Shown here in pieces: positions 1-7,981 of a DNA stretch of 41,855 nucleotides (positions within the stretch are counted from its first letter, which is position 1; each line of letters opens with the position of its first letter). The position numbers were made by a program, and so were the translations under genes. Source of the DNA: Streptomyces sparsogenes (lineage in GTDB: Bacteria > Actinomycetota > Actinomycetes > Streptomycetales > Streptomycetaceae); contig NZ_MAXF01000036.1 of the NCBI RefSeq assembly GCF_001704635.1, positions 1 to 41,855 on the forward strand, given 5' to 3'. The notes beneath the pieces are model-generated. The model was not told the DNA's origin, made no database searches, and saw only the letters and a list, made by a program, of their open reading frames with translations.

Positions 1-539
1 AGGGCGCCCCAAGACGGGCCCTAGCAGCGGGCCCAAGCGGCCGGGGGCCTGGGCAGGAGGGGACGAGCGGCCGGCTCGGGCAGCGGGGGCGAGCGGCCGC
101 ACGTCGGGCAGGCCACCGCCGGGCATGGCCCCGCGCCCGGCGGCCCCGCACCCGGCGGCCCAGCACCCGGCGGCCCCATGCCGGGCATGGCCCCGTGCCG
201 GGCGGCCGCGCGCCACGCGGCCCCGCGCCCAGTGCGGCCGCACGCCCGGCGCGCTGCCGCGCGCGGGAAGGGCGCACGGTAGGGCGCAACGCGGCGCGTG
301 GCGACGGCGCGCGCACCGGTCGATGCGGCGCGTGCGCCCGGATTCGCGCCCGGCCGCCGTATCGTGCCGGAGCGCGACCCCACCGGTCCCGCGTCCGGTC
401 CCCGCCCACTCCCGCATTGAAGGCCGAGTCTCTACCCTCGGTGACAGCCACCCCATCCGTCGAATCACCAGTACAGCCACCGATTCGGGCCGAGTCGCTT
501 CCCGGTCCCCCACCTGTTTCCAGCCGGAAGGCGCACGCC
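1..539. other. Gene-free GC-rich leader region
   Basis: No convincing gene is visible in this stretch. It is extremely GC-rich and low in complexity. It holds GGGCCC at 16-21 and again at 29-34 (a weak hairpin), two copies of GAGCGGCCG near 65 and 91, and the 15-bp tandem repeat listed separately. Both strands have open frames here, but their translations are Arg/Pro/Ala-rich or Gly/Pro-rich, as expected from composition alone. The last 100 bases, before the nicotinamidase start, are less biased and may hold its promoter, although I could not pick convincing -35/-10 boxes. Confidence 0.5.
133..177. repeat. Three tandem copies of a 15-bp GC-rich unit
   Basis: The unit is GCACCCGGCGGCCCC. Copies lie at 133-147 (one change), 148-162 (one change) and 163-177 (exact), followed by decayed copies up to about 209. 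On the minus strand it would read as Gly-Ala-Gly-Pro-Pro repeats if translated. There are no spacers, so it is not a CRISPR. It may be a slippage-generated repeat or part of a low-complexity protein end. Confidence 0.7.
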
Positions 540-1124
540 ATGCACCGGGCACTGATCGTCGTCGACGTCCAGAACGACTTCTGCGAGGGCGGCAGCCTCG
601 CGGTCGCGGGCGGCGCGGATGTCGCCGCCGCCATCACCGACCTCATCGGGGAGGCGACCCCGGGTTACCGCCATGTCGTCGCCACCCGTGATCACCACAT
701 CGACCCGGGGGACCACTTCTCGGACCACCCCGACTACGAACGCACCTGGCCGCCGCACTGCGTCGCGGGCACCGAGGGCAGCGGCTTCCACCCGAACTTC
801 GCGCCCGCCGTCGCCTCCGGAGCGATCGACGCGGTCTTCGACAAGGGCGCGTACGCGGCGGCGTACAGCGGCTTCGAGGGGGCCGACGAGAACGGCATGC
901 CGCTCGCGCGCTGGCTGCGGGAGCGCGGGGTGACCGAGGTGGACGTGGTGGGTATCGCGACCGACCACTGCGTGCGGGCCACGGCCCTGGACGCGCGCCG
1001 CGAGGGGTTCGCGACGCACGTCCTGCTCGATCTGACCGCCGGGGTCGCCGAGACCACCACGGAGCGGGCCCTGGAGGAGCTGCGCGCGGCGGGCGTGGAG
1101 CTGTCGGGCAAGCCGGTGGTCTGA
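540..1124 (+). CDS. pncA: Nicotinamidase (isochorismatase-fold amidohydrolase)
   Basis: The 194-residue protein matches the cysteine-hydrolase family that converts nicotinamide to nicotinate and ammonia in NAD salvage, in the cytoplasm. The catalytic triad is visible: Asp9 in VVDVQNDF, Lys102 in FDKGAYAAAYSGF and Cys144 in GIATDHCVRATALDA. Metal ligands are probably supplied by the HHIDPGDHF segment after TRD. Length is normal for bacterial PncA. I chose the ATG at 540 because the homologous N-terminus starts there and a GGAAGG purine run lies about 10 bases upstream; the frame stays open further upstream, but that part is low complexity. It faces the next gene convergently, and the 63-bp palindrome after it could end transcription. 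Confidence in the family is high; the exact substrate is inferred from motifs. Confidence 0.92.
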   Translation: MHRALIVVDVQNDFCEGGSLAVAGGADVAAAITDLIGEATPGYRHVVATRDHHIDPGDHFSDHPDYERTWPPHCVAGTEGSGFHPNFAPAVASGAIDAVFDKGAYAAAYSGFEGADENGMPLARWLRERGVTEVDVVGIATDHCVRATALDARREGFATHVLLDLTAGVAETTTERALEELRAAGVELSGKPVV

Positions 1125-1143
1125 GGGCCGCTCGTTTCGCTCG

Positions 1144-1206
1144 TTTGTGGTGAGTATGGGACAGCGCCGTGACATCGGCGTGTCGCTGTCCCATACTCAC
1201 CACAAA
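1144..1206. repeat. Perfect long palindrome, copy 1 of a dispersed element
   Basis: Two 23-base arms, 1144-1166 and 1184-1206, are perfect reverse complements and flank a 17-base loop. The left arm begins TTTGTGGTGAG and ends TATGGGACAGCG. Inside the loop, CCG/CGG (1167-1169 and 1176-1178) could extend the stem. It lies 20 bases after the nicotinamidase stop, between two convergent genes, so it could act as a two-way terminator. A 30-base match to one orientation of this element occurs at 41821-41850, so the sequence itself is conserved and not only the fold. Confidence 0.9.
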
Positions 1207-1221
1207 TCGGCCGGCCCGGGC

Positions 1222-1533
1222 CTACGCCGTCGCGGGCGGCCGCAGCAGGGCCGCGATGGGGTGCCACAGCTCCCCCACCCCGTAGGGCGCCGTGCGCCAC
1301 ACCAGCCCGTCCGGGTGGTGCAGCACCGCCGTCACCTCGTCCGGGGTCGGCGGCGCGCTGTTCCCCCGCAGGTAGACCGCCCGCAGTCCGAGGTTGCGCA
1401 GCCTGGTCAGGGCGCGCTGGCGGTTCACGGCGTGCACCAGCACCCGTACGCCGCCCTCGCCGAGCGGTCGCGGCAGGGTCAGTGCCACGACCACGCTGCC
1501 GCCCGGCAGCTTGGTGAATCCTCCATCGGCCAT
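1222..1533 (-). CDS. Hypothetical protein, 103 residues
   Basis: I do not recognise the family. The product is a small soluble protein without signal peptide or membrane segment. It has a hydrophobic beta-rich start (GGSVVVALTLPRP), a basic middle (VNRQRALTRLRNLGLRAVYLRG) and a C-terminus with two Trp residues (GLVWRTAPYGVGELWHPI). Codon use is typical of the window, with G/C in nearly every third position, which supports real coding. The ATG at 1533 is preceded by GGGGGA about 11 bases upstream. A perfect TTGACA (minus strand, 1560-1565) lies just upstream, but I see no matching -10. It is convergent with nicotinamidase and lies downstream of the protease, separated from it by a hairpin. Confidence 0.65.
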   Translation of the reverse strand: MADGGFTKLPGGSVVVALTLPRPLGEGGVRVLVHAVNRQRALTRLRNLGLRAVYLRGNSAPPTPDEVTAVLHHPDGLVWRTAPYGVGELWHPIAALLRPPATA

Positions 1534-1597
1534 GGGTCCATGTCCCCCGTGAGACGTCGTGTCAACAAGAAAGGTCGTAGGGGCATCTAAACGCGAA

Positions 1598-1627
1598 CGG
1601 CCGCCGCCCGCTAGAGGGCGACGGCCG
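1598..1627 (-). terminator. Hairpin terminator candidate after the M6 protease
   Basis: Arms CGGCCGCCGCCC (1598-1609) and GGGCGACGGCCG (1616-1627) pair over 12 bp with one mismatch around a six-base loop, GCTAGA. It lies 40 bases past the protease stop on the minus strand and before the 103-residue gene. There is no long T tract, as is usual for GC-rich actinobacterial terminators. Confidence 0.65.
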
Positions 1628-1666
1628 CTACCGCTGTGACCTGCGACGATGGCAGATCCGTCGATC

Positions 1667-4060
1667 TTAGGAGGCGGACCGGGAGACCTGCACGGTCATC
1701 GTGGAGGTGCCCGGGAACTCCTTCAGGATGGAGATCCGGGTGTTGGTGTCAGCAACCCGCACCCCACCCGTCGGGTTGGATTCGTACCAGTACGTACCCT
1801 TGTGATCGTCGAAGACCGGCGTGCCCCGCTTCGCCGGGACCTTCGCGGCCACACCGTTCTTGTGGAGCGTGAAGCCGTCCGTCGGGTACCAGCTGAAGGG
1901 CGAGTCGTAGGTCTGGACGCGGTTGCGCATCAGCGTGCCGTCGGCCCAGGTGTGCGGGGTGGCGTGCGCGTCGACGGGCAGGATCTGGCCGTAGCCGGGG
2001 TGCTCGCCGACGTTGTTGTCCGGCTGCGAGGTGTCCCACAGCCAGATCAGCAGGCCGTTCTGGTACGGGAAGTGCTCGACCCAGTCGGGCCGGCTGCCCA
2101 GCCAGCCGAAGTTGTACGGGCCGGTCTTGAGGGTCTTGTCGTAGGACACGTACTGGCGGTTCTCGGCGATGTAGTACTGCGGGTAGTCCTTGCTGAAGGA
2201 CGCCCCGATGCGCGAGAAGCCGGCCGTGGTCCAGCCGTTGTCGTCGCCCTCGGCGCCGTCGGTCAGCACCGGCGCGCCGTCCGCCGTGAGGGTGATCGCG
2301 TCGGCCGCGAAGCCCCTCCCGGCGACGCCGCCGTCCGTCTGGTAGCGGAAGCGGAGCTGGATCTTCTTGCCCGCGTAGGCGTCGAGCGGGAAGGACAGCT
2401 TCTTGTACGCGCCCGAGGCCCCGGTCAGCGCGGGCTTGTCGGCGGCGTCGCGCGGAATGGCCTTGCCGTCCGCCGTGCCGTCCACCGGCGTCCAGTTGGC
2501 GCCGCCGTCCGTGGACACCTCGGTGTAGAGGTAGTCGTAGTTCTCCTCGATGTCCCACCAGCCCTTGAGGTCCAGGCTCGCCTTGGACTTGCCGGTGAGG
2601 TCCACGGACCGGGTCAGGGTGTTCTTGAGGTCGTCGCCCATGCCGCTCCACCACTGCTTGGAGCCCTCGGCGGGCGTGACGACCTCGGTGGTCACGGCCT
2701 TGTCGGGCAGCTGGACCACCAGCGCCTGCGGGTTCTTGGTGTTGTACTCGGCCGGCCCGAGGGTGTACCGGGACCTGGTGCCGGCCTTCGCCGTGTCGTA
2801 GTCCAGCCAGCCGAGCTGCAGCTTGTCCCAGGCGCTCATGTCGCCCGGCAGGTCGCCGATGGCGTCCTCGCCGGTGCCCAGCCAGGAGCCGGCGGACATC
2901 AGCGACCAGAAAGCGACCGCCGACTCGCCCTTGCCGGTGGTGTCGTACTCGTCCGGCAGGCCCAGGTCATGGCCGTACTCATGGGCGAAGACGCCGAGTC
3001 CGCCGTTCTCCGGCTGCATGGTGTAGTCGCCGACCCAGATGCCGGTGTCGCCGATCTGCGCGCCGCCGGCCTTGTTCCCGGCCGGGCCGGTCTGCCCCGC
3101 GTTCGTACCGTACGCGTACCAGCGGTGGGCCCAGATCGCGTCCGTGCCCTGGGTGCCGCCGCCCGCCGACTCGTCCTCGCCGGCGTGGACGATCTGGAAG
3201 TGGTCGATGTAGCCGTCGGGCTCGTTGAAGTTGCCGTCGCCGTCGAAGTCGTAGCGGTCCCACTGGTCGTACTTCGCCAGGTCCGCCTTGATGTCGGCGT
3301 CGCTGCGGCCGGCCGCCTTCTGGTCCTTGGCCCACTGGTTCACGCCGTCGCGGATCAGGTCCCAGGCGTTGGCGCAGTTGGTGTCGCCGCAGTAGTTGGA
3401 GCCGTAACGGGCCTCGTTCCAGTCGACTTTGACCCAGTCGGAGACCTCGCCGTCCACCGAGTAGCGGCCCGAGGACTGCTTCTCGTAGTACTTCTTCAGC
3501 GACTCCTTCCCCTTTTCGGCGGAGAAGTAGAGGTCCTGGAAGTGCTGCCGGTTGTAGTCCTTCTGCCAGGCGGTGCTGTTGTCGTCGGCCCGGTCCGGCT
3601 GGGGGATGGTGTTGTGCGCCGGGCCCGGCTGGCCGCCGTACTTCTTGACCGGCGGCTTCGGGCCGTCCGGGCCGTCCGGGTCGTACATGGTGGTGTCATC
3701 CACCTTGTCGCCGAACTCGACCAGGATCGTGAAGATCTTGTCGGTCTTCTCCCGGGCCAGCTCGACGTACTTGTCCTTGCCGAGCTTCACCACCCGCGAC
3801 GCGCCGCGCCGTTCGGCCTTCGCGTCGCCGGATATGACCTGGCGCAGCGCCTCCTCGCGCTGAGCCTCCTGCTGCTTGCTGTAGGGCCCGGCCAGGTCGT
3901 GCTCGACATCGGTCTTCGCGGGCGCCGGGTCGCGGCGTTCGACACGCGTAGACGAACCCTCGTCCGCCTGGGCCGCACTCGTCGAGAGCGCCGCCGCGCC
4001 GAGCGCGGCGACCACGGTGGCGATGGCGGCCGCTCTGGCGGCCCTCCGTTGACTGTTCAC
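1667..4060 (-). CDS. Secreted M6 metalloprotease (immune inhibitor A type)
   Basis: This 797-residue exported zinc endopeptidase has a basic N-terminus (NSQRRAARAA), a hydrophobic core and a likely AQA signal cleavage near residue 33. A propeptide-like charged region follows, then the catalytic domain with HEYGHDLGLPDEYD; the HExxH spans residues 360-364 with Glu361 as catalytic base. A Cys pair (NYCGDTNC) precedes it. The C-terminal part (GWWDIEENYDYLYTEVSTDG, then GRGFAADAITL) resembles the beta-sandwich domains of InhA proteins. I start it at GTG 4060, which has GGAGAA just upstream; ATG 4099 in the same frame would add 13 residues before the signal peptide. Known relatives degrade extracellular proteins; a nutritional or developmental role here is inference. 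A hairpin follows the stop. Confidence 0.93.
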   Translation of the reverse strand: MNSQRRAARAAAIATVVAALGAAALSTSAAQADEGSSTRVERRDPAPAKTDVEHDLAGPYSKQQEAQREEALRQVISGDAKAERRGASRVVKLGKDKYVELAREKTDKIFTILVEFGDKVDDTTMYDPDGPDGPKPPVKKYGGQPGPAHNTIPQPDRADDNSTAWQKDYNRQHFQDLYFSAEKGKESLKKYYEKQSSGRYSVDGEVSDWVKVDWNEARYGSNYCGDTNCANAWDLIRDGVNQWAKDQKAAGRSDADIKADLAKYDQWDRYDFDGDGNFNEPDGYIDHFQIVHAGEDESAGGGTQGTDAIWAHRWYAYGTNAGQTGPAGNKAGGAQIGDTGIWVGDYTMQPENGGLGVFAHEYGHDLGLPDEYDTTGKGESAVAFWSLMSAGSWLGTGEDAIGDLPGDMSAWDKLQLGWLDYDTAKAGTRSRYTLGPAEYNTKNPQALVVQLPDKAVTTEVVTPAEGSKQWWSGMGDDLKNTLTRSVDLTGKSKASLDLKGWWDIEENYDYLYTEVSTDGGANWTPVDGTADGKAIPRDAADKPALTGASGAYKKLSFPLDAYAGKKIQLRFRYQTDGGVAGRGFAADAITLTADGAPVLTDGAEGDDNGWTTAGFSRIGASFSKDYPQYYIAENRQYVSYDKTLKTGPYNFGWLGSRPDWVEHFPYQNGLLIWLWDTSQPDNNVGEHPGYGQILPVDAHATPHTWADGTLMRNRVQTYDSPFSWYPTDGFTLHKNGVAAKVPAKRGTPVFDDHKGTYWYESNPTGGVRVADTNTRISILKEFPGTSTMTVQVSRSAS

Positions 4061-4391
4061 TCTTCTCCAGTCCTCCCCAGTGACACCAGTGCGGGACATT
4101 TGACCGGAGAGGCAGGAGAAAAGACAGCCCTTGACTTGGACAGAGGGGACAAGTAGGTTTCCGGGCCCACCTCTACCGGATACCGGACGCCAACGGGCCC
4201 GCCGATCTCACCAGTTGGAATCGAGCACGGCTGTGTGCGCCCCTGCGCCCCCCGTGCAACGGCGCCGTGGGTCAGGTCACGCTTACTCGCGTTTCCCCTC
4301 GGGCATTCAGCACCGTAGAGTCATTTTGCCGGTGCACATCCGTGCGACTCCTGCCCCCCGCATAGTCGATGTCTCGAGGACGGATCCCGCC
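4061..4391. other. Divergent intergenic region, protease and small membrane protein
   Basis: About 330 bases without a gene, carrying the upstream regions of two divergent genes. It is visibly richer in A/T than its surroundings near 4100-4160 and 4290-4330. It contains a perfect 10-bp palindrome ACGGCGCCGT at 4259-4268 and a GCACGG/CCGTGC inverted pair just before it. TAGAGT at 4316-4321 could be a -10 box for the plus-strand gene, but its -35 match is poor. I see no convincing promoter for the protease. Confidence 0.5.
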
Positions 4392-4679
4392 ATGCCGCGC
4401 CCGACTCCTGCTCAGTTCGCCTACGGTTCGGCCACCGTCGTCTTGTCGACCTTCGCCATGCTGCTGCTGTCCCAGACGCGCGCGGGCCTCGGGGTCGCAG
4501 TGATCGCCGTGGCGGGGCTGGTGCTCGGACTCCTCGTCGCCGTCACGGTCCCCATGCCCGGCACCCCCCGCGCCGACCGGGCGACGGCGGCCCGTACGAA
4601 CCGCGCGTCCCGGACCCCCGCACACGCACATGCCGAGCCGCTGGAGCCGCGGGTCAGCGAGCACTCGCTGCGCGGCTGA
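4392..4679 (+). CDS. Small two-helix membrane protein, 95 residues
   Basis: I do not recognise a named family. The product has two hydrophobic segments, roughly residues 9-27 (FAYGSATVVLSTFAMLLLSQ) and 31-52 (LGVAVIAVAGLVLGLLVAV), joined by a short TRAG turn. A polar Arg/Ala/Pro tail of about 40 residues follows and should be cytoplasmic if both ends are inside. ATG 4392 is chosen because GAGGA lies 12 bases upstream and the first helix follows directly; the frame is open further upstream, but that part is not protein-like. It is convergent with the first RDD gene, with only about 20 bases between the stops. Confidence 0.65.
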   Translation: MPRPTPAQFAYGSATVVLSTFAMLLLSQTRAGLGVAVIAVAGLVLGLLVAVTVPMPGTPRADRATAARTNRASRTPAHAHAEPLEPRVSEHSLRG

Positions 4680-4698
4680 GGTCTCGGTCCTCGTCCGG

Positions 4699-5199
4699 CT
4701 AGGCCGCCACCACGACGGTCTTGGCCACCTTGTCGTGCAGGCACTGGCGCAGCGGCTGGTCCCAGGTGCACCACAGGACGTTGACCAGCCAGAACACGGT
4801 GCCCACCACCAGCGGGACCAGCATCCCCGGCAGCACGTACACCACGGCCCGCACCCAGCCCTGACCGTGCGGCACATCTCCGTCCGACAGCATCGCCACC
4901 CGGATGCGCAGCGCCTTCTTGCCGAGCGTCTGGCCGCTGCGGGCCAGCATCACGCCCTCGTAGACGAAGTAGACCGCCATGGTGATCACCAGGGCGAGGA
5001 TCACCTTGGCCACGTCCTGTTCGCCCGGGTGGTCATAGGCGTAGGCGAGCGCGCCGGTCGCGGTGAGCGCCACGGTCCAGATGACGCCGAGGATCAGGGT
5101 GTCGACCAGCCGGGCGGCGAAGCGCTGACCGGGGGTCGCGGGGGGCGGCATTCCTTCGGGGCGGGTGTCGTGCTGGTACGAGAGCTGGTCGGGGGTCAT
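4699..5199 (-). CDS. RDD family membrane protein (1 of 3)
   Basis: A 166-residue integral membrane protein of the RDD family, named for conserved Arg and Asp residues; the molecular function of most members is unknown. The Arg-Leu-Val-Asp of the first helix (RFAARLVDTLILGVIW) is present, as is the family segment GQTLGKKALRIRV between helices 2 and 3 and the C-terminal NVLWCTWDQPLRQCLHDK. About four membrane segments are predicted by eye. ATG 5199 is chosen because everything upstream in frame is low-complexity Pro/Arg; the ribosome site is weak. It is last of three same-strand RDD genes and shares the C-terminal signature with the other two, which suggests gene duplication. Confidence 0.85.
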   Translation of the reverse strand: MTPDQLSYQHDTRPEGMPPPATPGQRFAARLVDTLILGVIWTVALTATGALAYAYDHPGEQDVAKVILALVITMAVYFVYEGVMLARSGQTLGKKALRIRVAMLSDGDVPHGQGWVRAVVYVLPGMLVPLVVGTVFWLVNVLWCTWDQPLRQCLHDKVAKTVVVAA

Positions 5200-5229
5200 G
5201 CCCCGATTACACCAGCAGGCGGTGGACGG

Positions 5230-5299
5230 CGGACAGCGCGGGGGCGGTGGGGCGGGCGGGCGGGCGGTCGGTCGGGCGGGCGGTGGGCCGGGCGGCGGA
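5230..5299 (+). other. G-run array between RDD genes (quadruplex-prone)
   Basis: The plus strand carries many closely spaced GGG runs (GGGGG, GGGG, then repeated GGGC units) from about 5239 to 5293, directly upstream of the first RDD gene and downstream of the second. The G-rich strand is the template for these minus-strand genes, so their RNA would be C-rich here. The pattern meets the usual four-run G-quadruplex rule. Confidence 0.6.
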
Positions 5300-5971
5300 T
5301 CAGGACGGGACGGAGACCACGACCGTCTTGGCGACCTTGTCGTGCAGGCACTGGTGGAACGGCCGGTCCCAGGTGCACCACAACACATTGACCAGCCAGA
5401 AGATGAAGCCGCAGCACGGCACGATCTCCGGCAGGGCGTAGGTGCCGGCGCGCAGCCAGCCCGGCTGGCCGGCCGGGATCTCCCCGTTCTCCAGCATGGC
5501 GACGCGGATCCGCATGACCTTCTTGCCCACCGTCTGGCCGTACTTGGTCAGCATCAGCCCCTCGTAGACGAAGTACACCAGGGCGTAGACGATCGTCATG
5601 GCGGTCGCCTCGTTGTTGTTGTTCACCGGGTCGTAGTCCCCCACGAGCACCGCCATCACCAGGCCCACCGGGATGCCGATGATCAGCGCGTCGACGATCC
5701 GGGCGACGAGGCGGCGGCCGCGGTTCGCGAGCGGGGGCATGCCCGCGAGCGGGTCGGCCGCCCCGTGCTCGCCGCCGTATGTGCCGCCGTAGGGCGAGCC
5801 GTACGAGGGCGGCGGCTGCCGCCCGGCGAACCGGTCGCCCTCCGGCTGCTCGGGCCGCGGCTCCTCCGGCCGGGGCTCCTCCGGCCGGGGTTCCCCGGGG
5901 CGGGGCTCGCCGTCCCGGGGCTCGTGGGGCCGGGGATCATCGGGCCCCGGCGTCGGCTGGTCGGTGCTCAT
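5300..5971 (-). CDS. RDD family membrane protein with charged Pro/Glu tail (2 of 3)
   Basis: The 223-residue protein has a cytoplasm-like N-terminal region of about 80 residues followed by the RDD membrane domain. The N-terminus contains imperfect five-residue repeats of the type E-P-R-P-(G/E) (residues about 18-42) and a Tyr/Gly patch (YGSPYGGTYGGEHG). The membrane part has RLVARIVDALIIG, GQTVGKKVMRIRV and the signature NVLWCTWDRPFHQCLHDK, almost identical to the neighbouring RDD proteins. NNNNE lies in a predicted loop. The ATG at 5971 gives a natural MSTDQPTPGPDD start. The repeats may bind partners or simply be a flexible linker; that is inference. It lies between the other two RDD genes in the same direction. 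Confidence 0.88.
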   Translation of the reverse strand: MSTDQPTPGPDDPRPHEPRDGEPRPGEPRPEEPRPEEPRPEQPEGDRFAGRQPPPSYGSPYGGTYGGEHGAADPLAGMPPLANRGRRLVARIVDALIIGIPVGLVMAVLVGDYDPVNNNNEATAMTIVYALVYFVYEGLMLTKYGQTVGKKVMRIRVAMLENGEIPAGQPGWLRAGTYALPEIVPCCGFIFWLVNVLWCTWDRPFHQCLHDKVAKTVVVSVPS

Positions 5972-6100
5972 GGCCCGAGTCGACCCCGGAGCCGGGGCAG
6001 CCGCATCCGGCGCGCTCCGTTCGGGCGACCGGGATGCACCGTACGTGTCAGCGCCCCGTACGGTGCCCGCGACCCGGCGGGCCGGGCCCGGCCCGGCCCC

Positions 6101-7981
6101 TCAGCCGCGACCCGCCACGAAGGTACGCGCCGCCTTGTCGTGCCAGCACTGCCGCCACGGGCGGTCGAACAGGCACCACAGCACATTGAGGACGCCGACC
6201 GCCAGCAGCCCGAGCACCCCGTACACCAGCCAGCGGCGCAGCGCGGCGCCGAACGAGGGGGTGTCGTGCTCCTCGATGTCCAGGACCCGCAGCCCGCACA
6301 GCTTCTTGCCCAGCGTGCCGCCCCACTTGGCGGTCGGCAGCGCCTCGTAGATCACGCCGACGAGGAGCAGCAGGCCGAGCACCGCGCCGAGGTAGGCGCC
6401 CGTGGTGCCGTCGAGCCAGTAGACGGTGACGGTCTCGCCGGTGAGCTTGGCGCGCTCCACCTTCTCGTCGAAGTGGTCGCTCGCCTTGGTCCACAGCGGG
6501 TACGCCGCCGCGCCGACGACGCCGAGGAGCACGGCGGAGTCGATGAGCCGGGCCAGGAGGCGCCGGCCGAGGGCGGCCGGCCGGCCTTGGGTCTGGGCGG
6601 CCCGCAGGAACGGGTTGTCGACGGGGGGCTTCCACGGGATGACGCCTTCCGGCGGGCCGCCGGGGGCGGCGCCGGGTGCCGGGGTCGTGCCGGGCGCACC
6701 GGGCCCGGGCTGCTGGGCGAGCTGCCGCACCTGCTGCTGCCAGCCGGGCTGCGGCTGTTGCTGCTGGGGCTGCTGGGGTTGTGGCTGTTGCTGGGGTTGT
6801 TGCTGCTGGGGCTGCGGGTGCGGCTGTTGTGGTGGCAGGGGCTGCTGCTGGGGCCGGGCTCCGGGCGCACCGCCCTGCGCGGGGACGCCGCCGGGGGGCG
6901 CGGCGGGGCCGCCGGCCGGCCCGCCCTGCGGGGGAGGGCCACCGGGAAGCAGGACGCCGCCCTGCGGGGGCAGCCCACCCGCGCCCTGCGCGGGAGCGGC
7001 CCCGCCGGGCCGGCCGGGAGCCGCCGCGCCGCCGCCCTGCTTGGCCGCGCCGCGCCCGAGGGCCCGGATCGTCAGCGTGCCGTCGTCGCGGGTGGGTGCG
7101 CCGCCGCTCGGCGCGCCCGCCGCGGGACCCGCCGCCTGGCCGCCGCCCGCCCCGGGGGCGGCCCGGCCGGGCCGGACCGCGCGGATGGAGATCGTGCCGT
7201 CGCCGCCGGTCGTACGCCCGCCGCCGGGCGCGGCCGCACCGCCGCCCGCGCCGGGGGCCGGCTGCCCCGAGGGCAGTTCGGCGGCGCGCCGCGCGGGCGG
7301 CAGCGCCTGGGCGGACGCGGGCGCGTCGGCGCCGACGGGGCCGCCGGAGCCGGGGCCGGTCACGGCCTGGCGCGGATCGGGCACCCCCGGCCCGGCGGGT
7401 CCGCCGGAAGCGGGGCCGCCGGCGCCCGCCGGGTCCGCGCCCCAGGAGACGCGACGGTCCTGGTCGCCGCCGAACCCGGACTGCCGGGACGCGTCGGCCT
7501 GCCAGGCCGAGGCGGGCTCCGGCCGGGAGCCGTGCAGCCGCTGCGGGTCGTTCCAGTCCATGGCGGCCGGGACCGCGCCGCCCGCCCCCGGGCTCGGGGC
7601 CGAGTTCGGGTTCGCGGCCGGCGGCACCGGCTCGGGCCCCCGCCCGCCCCGCGCGTCCCCCCGTACGTCCATCTCGCCGCGCGGCCGCAGCTCCGGCAGC
7701 GCCCGCCCGCCGTCCCCCTGCTCTCCGCTCCGCCCCGCGGCCGGGGGCTCCTCGTCCAGGAACATGGGACCGGTCTCGTCCGGCACCGGGGCCGTGACCT
7801 GAGTGTGGGTCACTCCGGGCGGCGGCGCGGGCATGGCCTCGCCGTCACTCGGCGCGGGCTGGCTGGTGCCGGGCACCCAGGCGGCGCCGTTCCAGTAACG
7901 GATGTAGCCAGGGATGGACGGATCAGGATAAAAGCCAGGAATGGAGCTGCCGTCCGCGGATCCTGAGGTAGGGGCGCTCAT
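6101..7981 (-). CDS. DUF2510-RDD membrane protein with Q/P-rich linker (3 of 3)
   Basis: A 626-residue three-part protein. Residues about 14-40 (GFYPDPSIPGYIRYWNGAAW) form a DUF2510-type motif common in actinobacterial membrane proteins. Residues about 45-470 are low complexity: Gly/Ala/Pro-rich, with a Gln/Pro block around residues 375-420 where glutamines alternate with prolines, plus two similar phrases (GTISIRAVRPGRAA and GTLTIRALGRGAA). The C-terminal 150 residues are the RDD domain (RLLARLIDSAVLLG, GGTLGKKLCGLRV, NVLWCLFDRPWRQCWHDK). ATG 7981 is preceded by GGAG. Length is far above the usual RDD size because of the linker. A TTGACA preceded by the palindrome GGTCT-ATC-AGACC (8103-8121) lies upstream, but without a good -10. 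Function unknown. Confidence 0.88.
   Translation of the reverse strand: MSAPTSGSADGSSIPGFYPDPSIPGYIRYWNGAAWVPGTSQPAPSDGEAMPAPPPGVTHTQVTAPVPDETGPMFLDEEPPAAGRSGEQGDGGRALPELRPRGEMDVRGDARGGRGPEPVPPAANPNSAPSPGAGGAVPAAMDWNDPQRLHGSRPEPASAWQADASRQSGFGGDQDRRVSWGADPAGAGGPASGGPAGPGVPDPRQAVTGPGSGGPVGADAPASAQALPPARRAAELPSGQPAPGAGGGAAAPGGGRTTGGDGTISIRAVRPGRAAPGAGGGQAAGPAAGAPSGGAPTRDDGTLTIRALGRGAAKQGGGAAAPGRPGGAAPAQGAGGLPPQGGVLLPGGPPPQGGPAGGPAAPPGGVPAQGGAPGARPQQQPLPPQQPHPQPQQQQPQQQPQPQQPQQQQPQPGWQQQVRQLAQQPGPGAPGTTPAPGAAPGGPPEGVIPWKPPVDNPFLRAAQTQGRPAALGRRLLARLIDSAVLLGVVGAAAYPLWTKASDHFDEKVERAKLTGETVTVYWLDGTTGAYLGAVLGLLLLVGVIYEALPTAKWGGTLGKKLCGLRVLDIEEHDTPSFGAALRRWLVYGVLGLLAVGVLNVLWCLFDRPWRQCWHDKAARTFVAGRG

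Noticed and set aside
133..209. Possible CRISPR-like array
   Set aside because: The repeat units touch each other without spacers and no cas genes are present.
21..383. 120-residue minus-strand ORF with Gly-Pro-Pro-Gly-Ala repeats
   Set aside because: The repeats follow from the 15-bp DNA repeat and the rest is Arg/Ala/Pro; no ribosome site or family supports it.
1649..4156. 835-codon plus-strand frame
   Set aside because: It is antisense to the M6 protease, which has a signal peptide and HExxH site; the plus-strand product is Val/Arg/Gly-rich noise.
5165..7966. 933-codon plus-strand frame
   Set aside because: It is antisense to all three RDD genes, has no recognisable domain, and is dominated by Gly/Arg/Ala.
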